In this document: one piece after another, positions 25,639 to 33,931 of the stretch | How the letters are laid out: every line of letters starts with the position of its first letter | How positions within the stretch are numbered: the first letter of the stretch is position 1 | From: Pseudomonas sp. Teo4 | GTDB taxonomy: Bacteria > Pseudomonadota > Gammaproteobacteria > Pseudomonadales > Pseudomonadaceae | Direction of reading: 5' to 3' | Length of the DNA stretch: 64,000 nucleotides | Assembly (NCBI RefSeq): GCF_034387475.1 | Contig: NZ_JAXCIL010000002.1 | Span: 620,001 to 684,000 of the forward strand | Position numbers and translations under genes: made by a program | Notes under the pieces: model-generated | Seen by the model: the letters and a program-made list of their open reading frames with translations, nothing else | What the model was told of the DNA's origin: nothing | Databases searched by the model: none

Positions 25639-26937
25639 ATGCTCCGCGCCCTGATCCCAATCGCCCTGTCATGCCTGCTCAGCCCGGCATTCGCCGACGA
25701 GCGCGCACAGACCCAGCAGCAACTGGACGCCACCCGCCAGGATATTGCCGAGCTCAAGAAGATGCTGGGCAAGCTCCAGGACGAAAAATCTGGCGTGCAG
25801 AAAGACCTCAAGAGCACCGAGACCGATATCGGCAACCTCGAGAAGCAGGTGGAGGCGCTGCAGCAAGAACTAAAAAAGACCGAGGGCGAGCTGGAGCGCC
25901 TTGATACCGAGAAAAAAAAACTCCAGAGCGCCCGCGTTGAACAACAGCGACTGATCGCCATCCAGGCCCGTTCGGCCTACCAGAACGGCCGCGAGGAATA
26001 CCTCAAGCTGCTGCTCAACCAGCAGAATCCCGAGAAGTTCGCCCGCACCCTCACCTACTACGACTACCTGAGCAAGGCACGTCTGGAGCAGCTGCGTGCG
26101 TTCAATGAAACCTTGCGCCAGCTAGCCAATGTCGAACAGGACATTGCCCGCCAGCAGGAACAGCTGCTGACCCAGCGCGCCGACCTCGACACCCAGCGCC
26201 AGGCCCTGGAAGCCGAACGCGGCAAGCGTCAGCAGGTGCTGGCCAAGCTCAACAGCGACATGAAAGACCGCGACCAGAAGCTCCAGGCCCGTGAACAGGA
26301 CCAGGCCGATCTGGCCAAGGTGCTCAAGACCATCGAGGAAACCTTGGCCCGCCAGGCCCGCGAGGCCGAGGAAGCGCGCAAGAAAGCCCTTCTGGCCCAG
26401 CAGGAAGCGGAAAAACGTCGCCAGCAGGAAGCCCTGGCCGCCGCTCGCGACCGCGACCGCGACGATGCCGAGCCACCGAAGAAGGCCCGCACCACGCTTG
26501 GGCCGCTGGTTTCCAGCGATGGCGCAAGCTACGGCGGCGCATTTTCTGCTGCACGGGGAAAACTTCCATGGCCGGTCAATGGTCGATTGCTGGCACGCTT
26601 CGGTGATGCCCGCGGCAGCGATGCCCGCGCCAAGTGGGACGGGGTGATGATCAGTGCCAACCCCGGTACCCAGGTGCGCGCCGTGCATGGCGGTCGCGTG
26701 GTATTCGCCGACTGGTTGCGTGGCGCCGGTCTTCTGGTCATTCTCGACCATGGCAATGGCTACCTGAGCTTGTACGGCCATAATCAGAGCCTGCTCAAGA
26801 GCGCCGGCGACATCGTCAAGGCCGGTGAGGCCATCTCCACCGTTGGCGACAGCGGTGGCCAGGACAGTTCAGGCTTGTACTTCGCCATTCGCCAGCAGGG
26901 CCGGCCGACCGACCCCGCCCAGTGGTGCAAAGGCTAG
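25639..26937 (+). CDS. envC: Murein hydrolase activator EnvC
   Basis: EnvC is a periplasmic activator of amidases AmiA/AmiB at the division site. The 432-residue product has a signal peptide (cleavage after SPAFA, about residue 18), a long coiled coil at about 20-270 and a C-terminal LytM domain. The LytM metal ligands are lost: the usual HxGxD region reads WDGVMIS and the HxH strand reads GLYFAIR, as expected for an activator rather than an enzyme. The start at 25639 gives MLRALIPIALSCLL; the longer open frame covers the terminator and is rejected. Confidence 0.93.
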   Translation: MLRALIPIALSCLLSPAFADERAQTQQQLDATRQDIAELKKMLGKLQDEKSGVQKDLKSTETDIGNLEKQVEALQQELKKTEGELERLDTEKKKLQSARVEQQRLIAIQARSAYQNGREEYLKLLLNQQNPEKFARTLTYYDYLSKARLEQLRAFNETLRQLANVEQDIARQQEQLLTQRADLDTQRQALEAERGKRQQVLAKLNSDMKDRDQKLQAREQDQADLAKVLKTIEETLARQAREAEEARKKALLAQQEAEKRRQQEALAAARDRDRDDAEPPKKARTTLGPLVSSDGASYGGAFSAARGKLPWPVNGRLLARFGDARGSDARAKWDGVMISANPGTQVRAVHGGRVVFADWLRGAGLLVILDHGNGYLSLYGHNQSLLKSAGDIVKAGEAISTVGDSGGQDSSGLYFAIRQQGRPTDPAQWCKG

Positions 26938-27019
26938 TTACCTATTTACGGCCAGGCGCGCAGCGCCAGGCCGATGCTTCCGCTGAGGAAGCGCTTACAG
27001 GATCAGGAGTTCGTTCGAC

Positions 27020-28336
27020 ATGCTGCACTCCCCACGTCTCACCCAGTTGGCTCTGAGCATCGCCCTGGTGGTCGGCGCGCCCCTGGCCGTCGCTGCCGAG
27101 CCGGCCAAACCGGCGGCAGTGCCAGCCACCGAAGTGACGGCCAAGGCGCCGTTGCCACTGGAGGAGCTGCGTACCTTCGCCGAGGTCATGGACCGCATCA
27201 AGGCCGCCTACGTCGAGCCTGTGGACGACAAGACCCTGCTGGAGAACGCCATCAAGGGCATGCTCAGCAACCTAGACCCGCACTCGGCCTACCTCGGCCC
27301 CGAGGACTTCCAGGAGCTGCAGGAAAGCACCAGCGGCGAATTTGGCGGCCTCGGCATCGAGGTTGGCCAGGAAGATGGCTTCATCAAGGTGGTCTCGCCT
27401 ATCGATGACACGCCTGCCTCGCGCGCGGGCGTCCAGGCTGGCGACCTGATCGTCAAGATCAACGGCGCCCCAACCCGTGGCCAGACCATGACCGAAGCCG
27501 TCGACAAGATGCGTGGCAAGGTCGGCGAGAAGATCACCCTCACCTTGGTTCGCGACGGCGGCAACCCGTTCGATGTCACCCTCACCCGGGCGGTCATCCA
27601 GGTCAAGAGCGTGAAAAGCCAGCTGCTGGAGAACGACTACGGCTACATCCGTATCACCCAGTTCCAGGTCAAGACCGGCGACGAAGTGGGCAAGGCCCTG
27701 GCCAAGCTGCGCAAGGACAACGGCAAGAAGCTGCGCGGCGTGGTCCTGGACCTGCGTAACAACCCCGGTGGCGTGCTGCAGTCGGCCGTGGAAGTGGCCG
27801 ACCACTTCCTGACCAAAGGCCTGATCGTCTACACCAAGGGCCGCATCGCCAACTCCGAGCTGCGCTTCTCCGCCGACCCGGCCGACGCCAGCGAAGGCGT
27901 GCCACTGGTGGTGCTGATCAACGGCGGCAGTGCCTCGGCATCTGAAATCGTCGCAGGCGCCTTGCAAGACCAGAAACGTGCCGTGCTGATGGGCACCGAC
28001 AGCTTCGGCAAAGGTTCGGTGCAGACCGTGCTGCCACTGGCCAACGACCGCGCGCTGAAGCTCACTACCGCGCTGTACTTCACCCCCAATGGCCGCTCGA
28101 TCCAGGCCCAGGGCATCGTGCCGGACATCGAAGTGCGCCCGGCCAAGCTCACGGCGGAAGTCGACAACGACAACTTCAAGGAAGCCGACCTGCAAGGCCA
28201 CCTGGGCAACGGCAACGGCGGCGCCGACCGACCGACTGGCAGCGACAAGCGCAAGGAGCGGCCACAGGATAACGACTTCCAGCTGAGCCAGGCGCTGAGC
28301 CTGCTCAAGGGCCTGAACATCACCAAGGGCAGCTGA
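27020..28336 (+). CDS. ctpA: Carboxy-terminal processing protease (S41 family)
   Basis: This 438-residue periplasmic serine protease of the CtpA type has a signal peptide ending AVAAEPA (about residue 27), a PDZ domain with GLGIEVG (about 100-185) and a catalytic core. The nucleophile is Ser in NGGSASASEI and the general base is Lys in SFGKGSVQ. In P. aeruginosa CtpA degrades cell-wall cross-link hydrolases with the help of LbcA. It lies 82 bases after envC and 8 bases before yibQ, consistent with control of murein hydrolysis. Confidence 0.93.
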   Translation: MLHSPRLTQLALSIALVVGAPLAVAAEPAKPAAVPATEVTAKAPLPLEELRTFAEVMDRIKAAYVEPVDDKTLLENAIKGMLSNLDPHSAYLGPEDFQELQESTSGEFGGLGIEVGQEDGFIKVVSPIDDTPASRAGVQAGDLIVKINGAPTRGQTMTEAVDKMRGKVGEKITLTLVRDGGNPFDVTLTRAVIQVKSVKSQLLENDYGYIRITQFQVKTGDEVGKALAKLRKDNGKKLRGVVLDLRNNPGGVLQSAVEVADHFLTKGLIVYTKGRIANSELRFSADPADASEGVPLVVLINGGSASASEIVAGALQDQKRAVLMGTDSFGKGSVQTVLPLANDRALKLTTALYFTPNGRSIQAQGIVPDIEVRPAKLTAEVDNDNFKEADLQGHLGNGNGGADRPTGSDKRKERPQDNDFQLSQALSLLKGLNITKGS

Positions 28337-28344
28337 TCCACTCC

Positions 28345-29109
28345 ATGCGTTATCTGCTGTGTCTGTTGTTCAGTCTGTTGGCCGGCGCCGCCCAAGCGGC
28401 CCCGGCCAAGGCCTACATGAGCATCATCATCGACGACCTGGGCCAGAGCAGCGAGCGTGACAGCCGCACCCTCGCCCTGCCCGGCCCGGTCACCATGGCG
28501 ATCATGCCCGACACCCCGCACGCCACCGACTTCGCCCGCCAGGCTCACAAGGCCGGCAAGACGGTGATCCTGCACATGCCCATGGACCCGGCCACCGGCC
28601 CTTATGCCTGGCACCCCGGCACGCCGCTTGCCGAGCTTGCGCAACGGCTGGACGCCGCCTTGGCCAAGGTGCCGTATGCCGCCGGCATCAACAACCACAT
28701 GGGCAGCCGCATGACCGCGCAACGCGAGCCCATGGCCTGGCTGATGGCGGAGCTGCAACGGCGCCACCTGTTCTTCGTCGACAGTCGTACCAGCGCGGCC
28801 ACGGTAGCTGCCGCAGAGGCCCAGGCGCAGGATGTCGCCCATGTGTCGCGGGATGTATTCCTGGATGACATGCGAACGCCCGAGGCCATCGCCGGGCAGC
28901 TTCAACAGGGTATCGCGCTGGCCCACAAGCAGGGCACGGCGGTGCTGATCGGCCACCCTTACCCGCAAACGCTGCAGGTGCTGGAGCGGGCGATCCCCCA
29001 ACTCAAGGCTGAGGGAATCGTCCTGATCGGCCTGAGACAGATGATTGCCGAGCGCGGTAACCAGGCCATGCCTGCCCACGGCAAGCATGGCCGCTACAGC
29101 AACCGCTAA
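28345..29109 (+). CDS. yibQ: Divergent polysaccharide deacetylase YibQ family protein
   Basis: The 254-residue product has a signal peptide (cleavage near AAQAAPA, about 18). It carries the divergent polysaccharide deacetylase fold: SIIIDDLGQ at the N-terminus, LHMPMDP, NNHMGSRMT and FFVDSRTSA. This domain is usually found next to envC and ctpA, and the activity is untested. Its stop codon overlaps the stop of the opposite toxin-like gene by four bases. Confidence 0.9.
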   Translation: MRYLLCLLFSLLAGAAQAAPAKAYMSIIIDDLGQSSERDSRTLALPGPVTMAIMPDTPHATDFARQAHKAGKTVILHMPMDPATGPYAWHPGTPLAELAQRLDAALAKVPYAAGINNHMGSRMTAQREPMAWLMAELQRRHLFFVDSRTSAATVAAAEAQAQDVAHVSRDVFLDDMRTPEAIAGQLQQGIALAHKQGTAVLIGHPYPQTLQVLERAIPQLKAEGIVLIGLRQMIAERGNQAMPAHGKHGRYSNR

Positions 29110-32100
29110 GGCACTCCATCGAAGGGGATGATGCCGGCGGCCTGTTCGAGGGTCAGTCGCCCTCGATGGACACGATATCCCCGCTCAGCGCCTTCCTTGC
29201 TACTCATGCGCCGCTGCTCCCGCGTTTTAAGGTGCCCCTGGGTAAAGTCCCGTGGCAGCGCGTCGGCTGACCGCATATGAAAGTGAGCCACCCACAATAG
29301 CCAGCCAGACGCAGAGCCAACTTGTGTAAGGCGTATTATCTTGTACTCGTCGAATGCACTGCCATTGGCCATGACTTGCCGCTTGCCGCTGTACTCCACT
29401 TTCAGCAGCTTTTGCTCATGCATGAAGCGAAGCGCCTCGGCAGTTGGATAGCGCGTTTTGGTGTAGAGCTTGATCAGCTTCAGGTTTCTCTCCGCACGCA
29501 GTTCGTCCAAGGCTGAAGCCAGTGCTCTGATCAAACTGGTGCTGGCTTCCTGCCTGCTCAACCTGTCCGCCTCACGACCGAGGCGCTCGATCTGATCATC
29601 GAACAGCTGCGCCAGCAGCGTCCCCTTGATATCGTTCTCAAGATATTCATCGGCCTTGCGCGAGAGCTGCGCATTTTCATCCAGCAAGCTCTGCACCCGC
29701 ATGGCCGAGTCATTCTCTTGCACCGCAGGCTCAGCAGGTGTCGGCTCTGAGTCGCGCTTTTCCCATTGGTCGTTCACCCAGTCGAAATGGGCCAACAACG
29801 TGTTGCTGAATGGCTCGCGAACCTCAAGCACCTTGCGCCCATCCTCGTCGACCTCTGTGCCAATGAGTATCTGGTCCTTCCCACTAGGCACCACTTCCTG
29901 AGGTTTGGTCGTGGGTAGATAGGCTGTGCGTCCGGCTGCACCGGTCTCTGACTCCTTGTCGGCCTCAGCCAGCCGTAGCCCGGCATTATCCTTGAGTTTC
30001 TGCAGTTCGAGGCGGTAGCGGTCGATCATGTCGACCCTGACCAAAGCTCCACCTTCCCTGCGAATACGCGCGCTATTGACCAGCGCCTCGGAGTACTTGT
30101 CCCAGGCTTGCTGGAGGATGGCGATACGGTCTTCCACCGAAAGGTTGGCAAAATCAAGCTCACCATGGGCACCTGCCGCGTTACGCAGTTCATGCCCTGC
30201 CATCTCTAGTCTGTAACCACGCAAAATGTGTTGGTCATTGGGAGACCCCAAGTTCAGCGCCAGGTCGGCCAGATTGAGCACATGATGGAAGCGGAACTGA
30301 ACCGTGCTGAACTTTCTTTGGGGAATGAGTGAGCCAACGGTCCGAGTGACCTCCTCCATCTCTCTACTGATGACCAGGTCAGCAGGTGCCTCGACCAATA
30401 GCACATCGAGGTCTTCATAAGCCTTCAGAATACGGTCCTGGAATCCCGCTACGCGTGTGAGCTTCTCAAGATACGCTGCGTACTGCTCCTGTATCTGCTG
30501 CAACGGCTGCCCTTCGATGGCAGCTTTGAGCGTCAACAGCTCGGAGTAGTCCGCAAGGTTCCACAGCTCGTTCAGGATAAAGTCGCTGTAATAAATCAGG
30601 CTGCTCAGAACATTGCGCCTATGTTGCTTGATCGCATCCCCCAGGCCCGACTCGCGGCTTCTGGAGTACTTGGGCTCCAGCATGGCGTCGAGTTTCACCA
30701 TGATCTGCTTGTCTTTTTCCACCGCTTCCTCAAGGTGGGGAATCGACTCATGGCGCTTCTCGATTAGTTGCGCTTGCCATTGGGCAATACGCGAGTCGTA
30801 CTGCCCAATGACGGTCTCGGTCAGTTGCTGTTCATCGGCTGTACTCCCTGCGTCAAGTTTGCCCTGCGCAGCCTGCCGAAGCTTCTCCACCTTTTCGATG
30901 TTCTCCAGCAGCTTGGTGATGTCCAAACTGATCTGGCCGAATTTATGTATCGCCACCTTGCCTTGGTTATCCAGTTGATCGGCTGCGTTCTTGAGCGCTT
31001 TGAACTGGCTGGCAAGATTCGTCCGCGGGCGCCTGTTCATGCCACCGGCAAGGCGCAGCGTGGCGTCCACTCGCCAGACACCATTCGCCTGCGCCAGCCA
31101 GGGTCCGAATCCCCCCTTGCCGTCGATCACCCGCACGCCTTGTGGAGTCACTTCAACAGGATATGCATCCGCGCTCATGACGGCATAATACTGCCCGTCG
31201 ATCAGGTGCAGGCCTGCCGCATCTCCGCTGACTTGCAAGCTGGTGGCATCGAACGCCACACCTGAGCGCATGGCGCGTAACGCTTGGCGCTGAGCCGGTG
31301 GCAGCCAGTTGAAGCCGTGCTTACCACGCCAGGAAAGGTCCAGCTGACGGTCGGGCAGCTCAGCCAGCGCACCTACCCTCGCTACAGCTCCGCCGGAAGG
31401 CTCCACCGAAACTTCGCCGAACGCCCCGTTTTGCGCAGCCGCCCCTTCAAAACCGGACGCGTCAGGGGTTTGCCCAAAGGCCTCTGGTACAGGGCCTGGT
31501 TGGCGCACATGCAACAACACCATACTCAGGTTCAGCAACAGATCCACAACGGCTGCAGACCGGTCGAACTCCCCGTCCTGCTCTAGGGCCAGTAAATCCT
31601 GCTCGAGGGACGACAGCAGTTGCACCATCCAAGCCACGCTGGCCACTGGCCCACGCAGTGCCAGGGTGATCACATCGAACAGCAGCCAAGCACCTTGCGA
31701 AAGCGTTTCCCAGCGACGTTCGGCATTCGAGGTGGTTTGCAGGTCGGCCATCTCTACAAGCAAGTCTCTGTTCGCGCTGTAGAGTTTTTCATCCAGGTCA
31801 CCACTCCAGAACATCGGCTCAATGACAGGCGGAACGGGGCGTTCAGGCAAGCTTGACGGGTCCAGGCCGATGCTGGCGACATGCGGTTCGAGAAAACCTC
31901 CATTGTCGTAGATATGGCGAACCTGCGGCTGCAACCAGTCAAGTATGCTCGCTTGCAGGCGATCGGACTCTTGCACGTGTTCGAGCAAACTCTCGAAGTT
32001 TGCATATTCGTGAAGTGTGTCCTGCTTGTACAAAGGACGATACAGCAGCACCAGCGTGGGCTCGGCACAGAACAACACATACATGCCACGCACCGTGTCG

Positions 32101-33812
32101 CCCTGACGAGACTGAGGCTGGCGCCTGAACGTTAGCGGCATCAGGCTGACTCGTGGTGTGTCCGGGTCGTCATGCCTGCGGCAGAAGTTGATCACGCACT
32201 GCAAGCCATTCTCGGTGATCTTCCCGTCCAGCTTGCTTTGCAGCGCACTGAACTGCAGGGCGTTGCGCCATTCTCGGCCAAACCGCTGCACACGCCTGCC
32301 ACGCTGTTGCGGGTCATCGAGCAGGCTCGCGACATAGAGAGGATAGTTGCCCCCGATGTCCACGTGCTCAACCAGTCGCCTGGCCGCTTCGGCGTTCAAC
32401 CATGCGGGTAATGCAACCCCCTCTGAATGCCGGATACGTATTACCGAGGCGTCCTTGAGCGTGCCCAGCTTACCGATTGCAAATTGGGTCAAGGTTTTTT
32501 CGCCCGACCAGGCAAGTGGTTCGCCGCCACCTGCCCCTGTAGCCGACCCTCCAGGAACGCCCAACGCTTTGTAGAATTCGAGGAGCACGTCATCCGGCGA
32601 AATGGCTTCGCCACGCTCTTTGAGCATTTGTTGGCTTAGCCGTTCGCGGGCGTAGTCATGCAAGCTCATGACGCCATCCAAGGCAGAAACACCCTCAGCG
32701 TCCATGTGGTCTACTGCAAGCTGCAGCAAAGCGCCGCGGTACTGGAAAATCTCATTGGCCGCGCTTGTCACCAGACCCGGCGGCGGTTTTACCGCAGGTG
32801 TGTCATCGAGGTAGCTGACGAACCACTGTGCCGGGTCGCTCAACTGGGCGAACAGCTGTTCCAGCGCTGGCACATCGGCCACGCGTCCGTAGCGCACCTT
32901 TTCGACGCTGTCGAACATATGCTCGAGCAACTGCACGACTTGTTGTGCGGCGACATTACCCTCCACACGGTAGCGCTGCCAGCTCATGGCGTCGAAGGCG
33001 TAGCGCTGCGCCAGCTCATCGCGCAAGGCCAAGGCAAACGCTGCCATTGACGCAAAGCTGCGCACTTGGCCTGAAGGTGCACACCACAAGATGACCTGCC
33101 GCTGATCCCACTCGCCCGTCACCAGTAAATGGCTCAGCATTTCCTTTGCGTTGAATGGGCCGGTGGCTAACTCGACTTGCACAAAGCTCACGTCAGGTTG
33201 ATCGGAACCGCCGCGTATCAACCCACGTATGCATGCCTGCTCCTGAGCGTCCAGGCCTTGGAGTGGCAATCCGCGCATCAGGGCGGTCTTCAACAGCAGT
33301 TGCATCCAGCTGTCCCGGCTGCTACCGCCACTGCCGACGCTGTTCCAATAGTCGAGCTGAGCCTGGCAGAAGTGTTGCGGCAATTGCTCGATCAACTCGT
33401 TGAATGCTGCGCTCAGGTCCGGTAACTGGCGGGTATCGAACACGCTGCTGGAGGCGGCGAAGCGATAAGGGTCGATCAGGCCGAGATTATGGTGACGCTT
33501 ACCGAGCGACTCAAAGTCTTTGGAGTAGGGATCTAGCGGACTCAGGTCGATGGGGCGGGTGTCGAGCATGCCCTGCAGCACGCGGTCGACAAGCGGTTGG
33601 GTGCTCCAGTAGGGCGTCAACGGGTCGGGGCTGTCCAACATCAATGGGTCGGCAGACGACAAGGCAGGCTGCACGAATGCCAGCCAAGGTAGCTCGGCAA
33701 GCAGCAGTTTGAGCAATTGTTCGCTCGCGACCTGGCGCAGTGTCGGGCGATCGTTGAACTGCCGGGCAGCGGCACGTTGAAAGTCGAATGTCGGTGTATC
33801 GGGAGCGGGCAT
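29106..33812 (-). CDS. Large dermonecrotic-toxin-like (DUF6543-type) protein
   Basis: The product has 1568 residues and no signal peptide or transmembrane region. The N-terminal third resembles the DUF6543 'dermonecrotic toxin' domain of Pseudomonas giant proteins (FDFQRAAARQFNDRPTLRQVA, later VRGMYVLFCAEPTLVLLYRPL). A middle segment (about 880-960) has the G-x-Y/W-rich pattern seen in these toxins (DGQYYAVMSADAYPVEV, GVWRVDATLRLAGG). The last 600 residues are mostly helical and end with WVAHFHMRS and FTQGHLKTREQRR. No leucine-rich repeats, NEL ligase or other catalytic domain is recognised. AGGAGG precedes the ATG. Its codon use is less GC-biased than its neighbours, suggesting acquisition. 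No partner, secretion or immunity gene is adjacent. Family membership is from memory of motifs. Confidence 0.65.
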   Translation of the reverse strand: MPAPDTPTFDFQRAAARQFNDRPTLRQVASEQLLKLLLAELPWLAFVQPALSSADPLMLDSPDPLTPYWSTQPLVDRVLQGMLDTRPIDLSPLDPYSKDFESLGKRHHNLGLIDPYRFAASSSVFDTRQLPDLSAAFNELIEQLPQHFCQAQLDYWNSVGSGGSSRDSWMQLLLKTALMRGLPLQGLDAQEQACIRGLIRGGSDQPDVSFVQVELATGPFNAKEMLSHLLVTGEWDQRQVILWCAPSGQVRSFASMAAFALALRDELAQRYAFDAMSWQRYRVEGNVAAQQVVQLLEHMFDSVEKVRYGRVADVPALEQLFAQLSDPAQWFVSYLDDTPAVKPPPGLVTSAANEIFQYRGALLQLAVDHMDAEGVSALDGVMSLHDYARERLSQQMLKERGEAISPDDVLLEFYKALGVPGGSATGAGGGEPLAWSGEKTLTQFAIGKLGTLKDASVIRIRHSEGVALPAWLNAEAARRLVEHVDIGGNYPLYVASLLDDPQQRGRRVQRFGREWRNALQFSALQSKLDGKITENGLQCVINFCRRHDDPDTPRVSLMPLTFRRQPQSRQGDTVRGMYVLFCAEPTLVLLYRPLYKQDTLHEYANFESLLEHVQESDRLQASILDWLQPQVRHIYDNGGFLEPHVASIGLDPSSLPERPVPPVIEPMFWSGDLDEKLYSANRDLLVEMADLQTTSNAERRWETLSQGAWLLFDVITLALRGPVASVAWMVQLLSSLEQDLLALEQDGEFDRSAAVVDLLLNLSMVLLHVRQPGPVPEAFGQTPDASGFEGAAAQNGAFGEVSVEPSGGAVARVGALAELPDRQLDLSWRGKHGFNWLPPAQRQALRAMRSGVAFDATSLQVSGDAAGLHLIDGQYYAVMSADAYPVEVTPQGVRVIDGKGGFGPWLAQANGVWRVDATLRLAGGMNRRPRTNLASQFKALKNAADQLDNQGKVAIHKFGQISLDITKLLENIEKVEKLRQAAQGKLDAGSTADEQQLTETVIGQYDSRIAQWQAQLIEKRHESIPHLEEAVEKDKQIMVKLDAMLEPKYSRSRESGLGDAIKQHRRNVLSSLIYYSDFILNELWNLADYSELLTLKAAIEGQPLQQIQEQYAAYLEKLTRVAGFQDRILKAYEDLDVLLVEAPADLVISREMEEVTRTVGSLIPQRKFSTVQFRFHHVLNLADLALNLGSPNDQHILRGYRLEMAGHELRNAAGAHGELDFANLSVEDRIAILQQAWDKYSEALVNSARIRREGGALVRVDMIDRYRLELQKLKDNAGLRLAEADKESETGAAGRTAYLPTTKPQEVVPSGKDQILIGTEVDEDGRKVLEVREPFSNTLLAHFDWVNDQWEKRDSEPTPAEPAVQENDSAMRVQSLLDENAQLSRKADEYLENDIKGTLLAQLFDDQIERLGREADRLSRQEASTSLIRALASALDELRAERNLKLIKLYTKTRYPTAEALRFMHEQKLLKVEYSGKRQVMANGSAFDEYKIIRLTQVGSASGWLLWVAHFHMRSADALPRDFTQGHLKTREQRRMSSKEGAERGYRVHRGRLTLEQAAGIIPFDGVP

Positions 33813-33892
33813 ACCTATGGCCTCCTGGTGAGTAAACCGGAAGCCTTGCGCGAACGGTCGCGCCTTCGGTGCTACTTATTGCAGGCACCTGT

Positions 33893-33923
33893 AAAAAGCC
33901 CTGCTATTGCAGCAGGGCTTTTT
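33893..33923 (-). terminator. Terminator of betT
   Basis: A perfect 12-bp stem, AAAAAGCCCTGC with GCAGGGCTTTTT, has a 7-base loop. It lies just past the betT stop (33932) and 81 bases upstream of the toxin-like gene on the same strand, so it shields that gene from betT transcription. Confidence 0.88.
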
Positions 33924-33931
33924 CGCACTCA

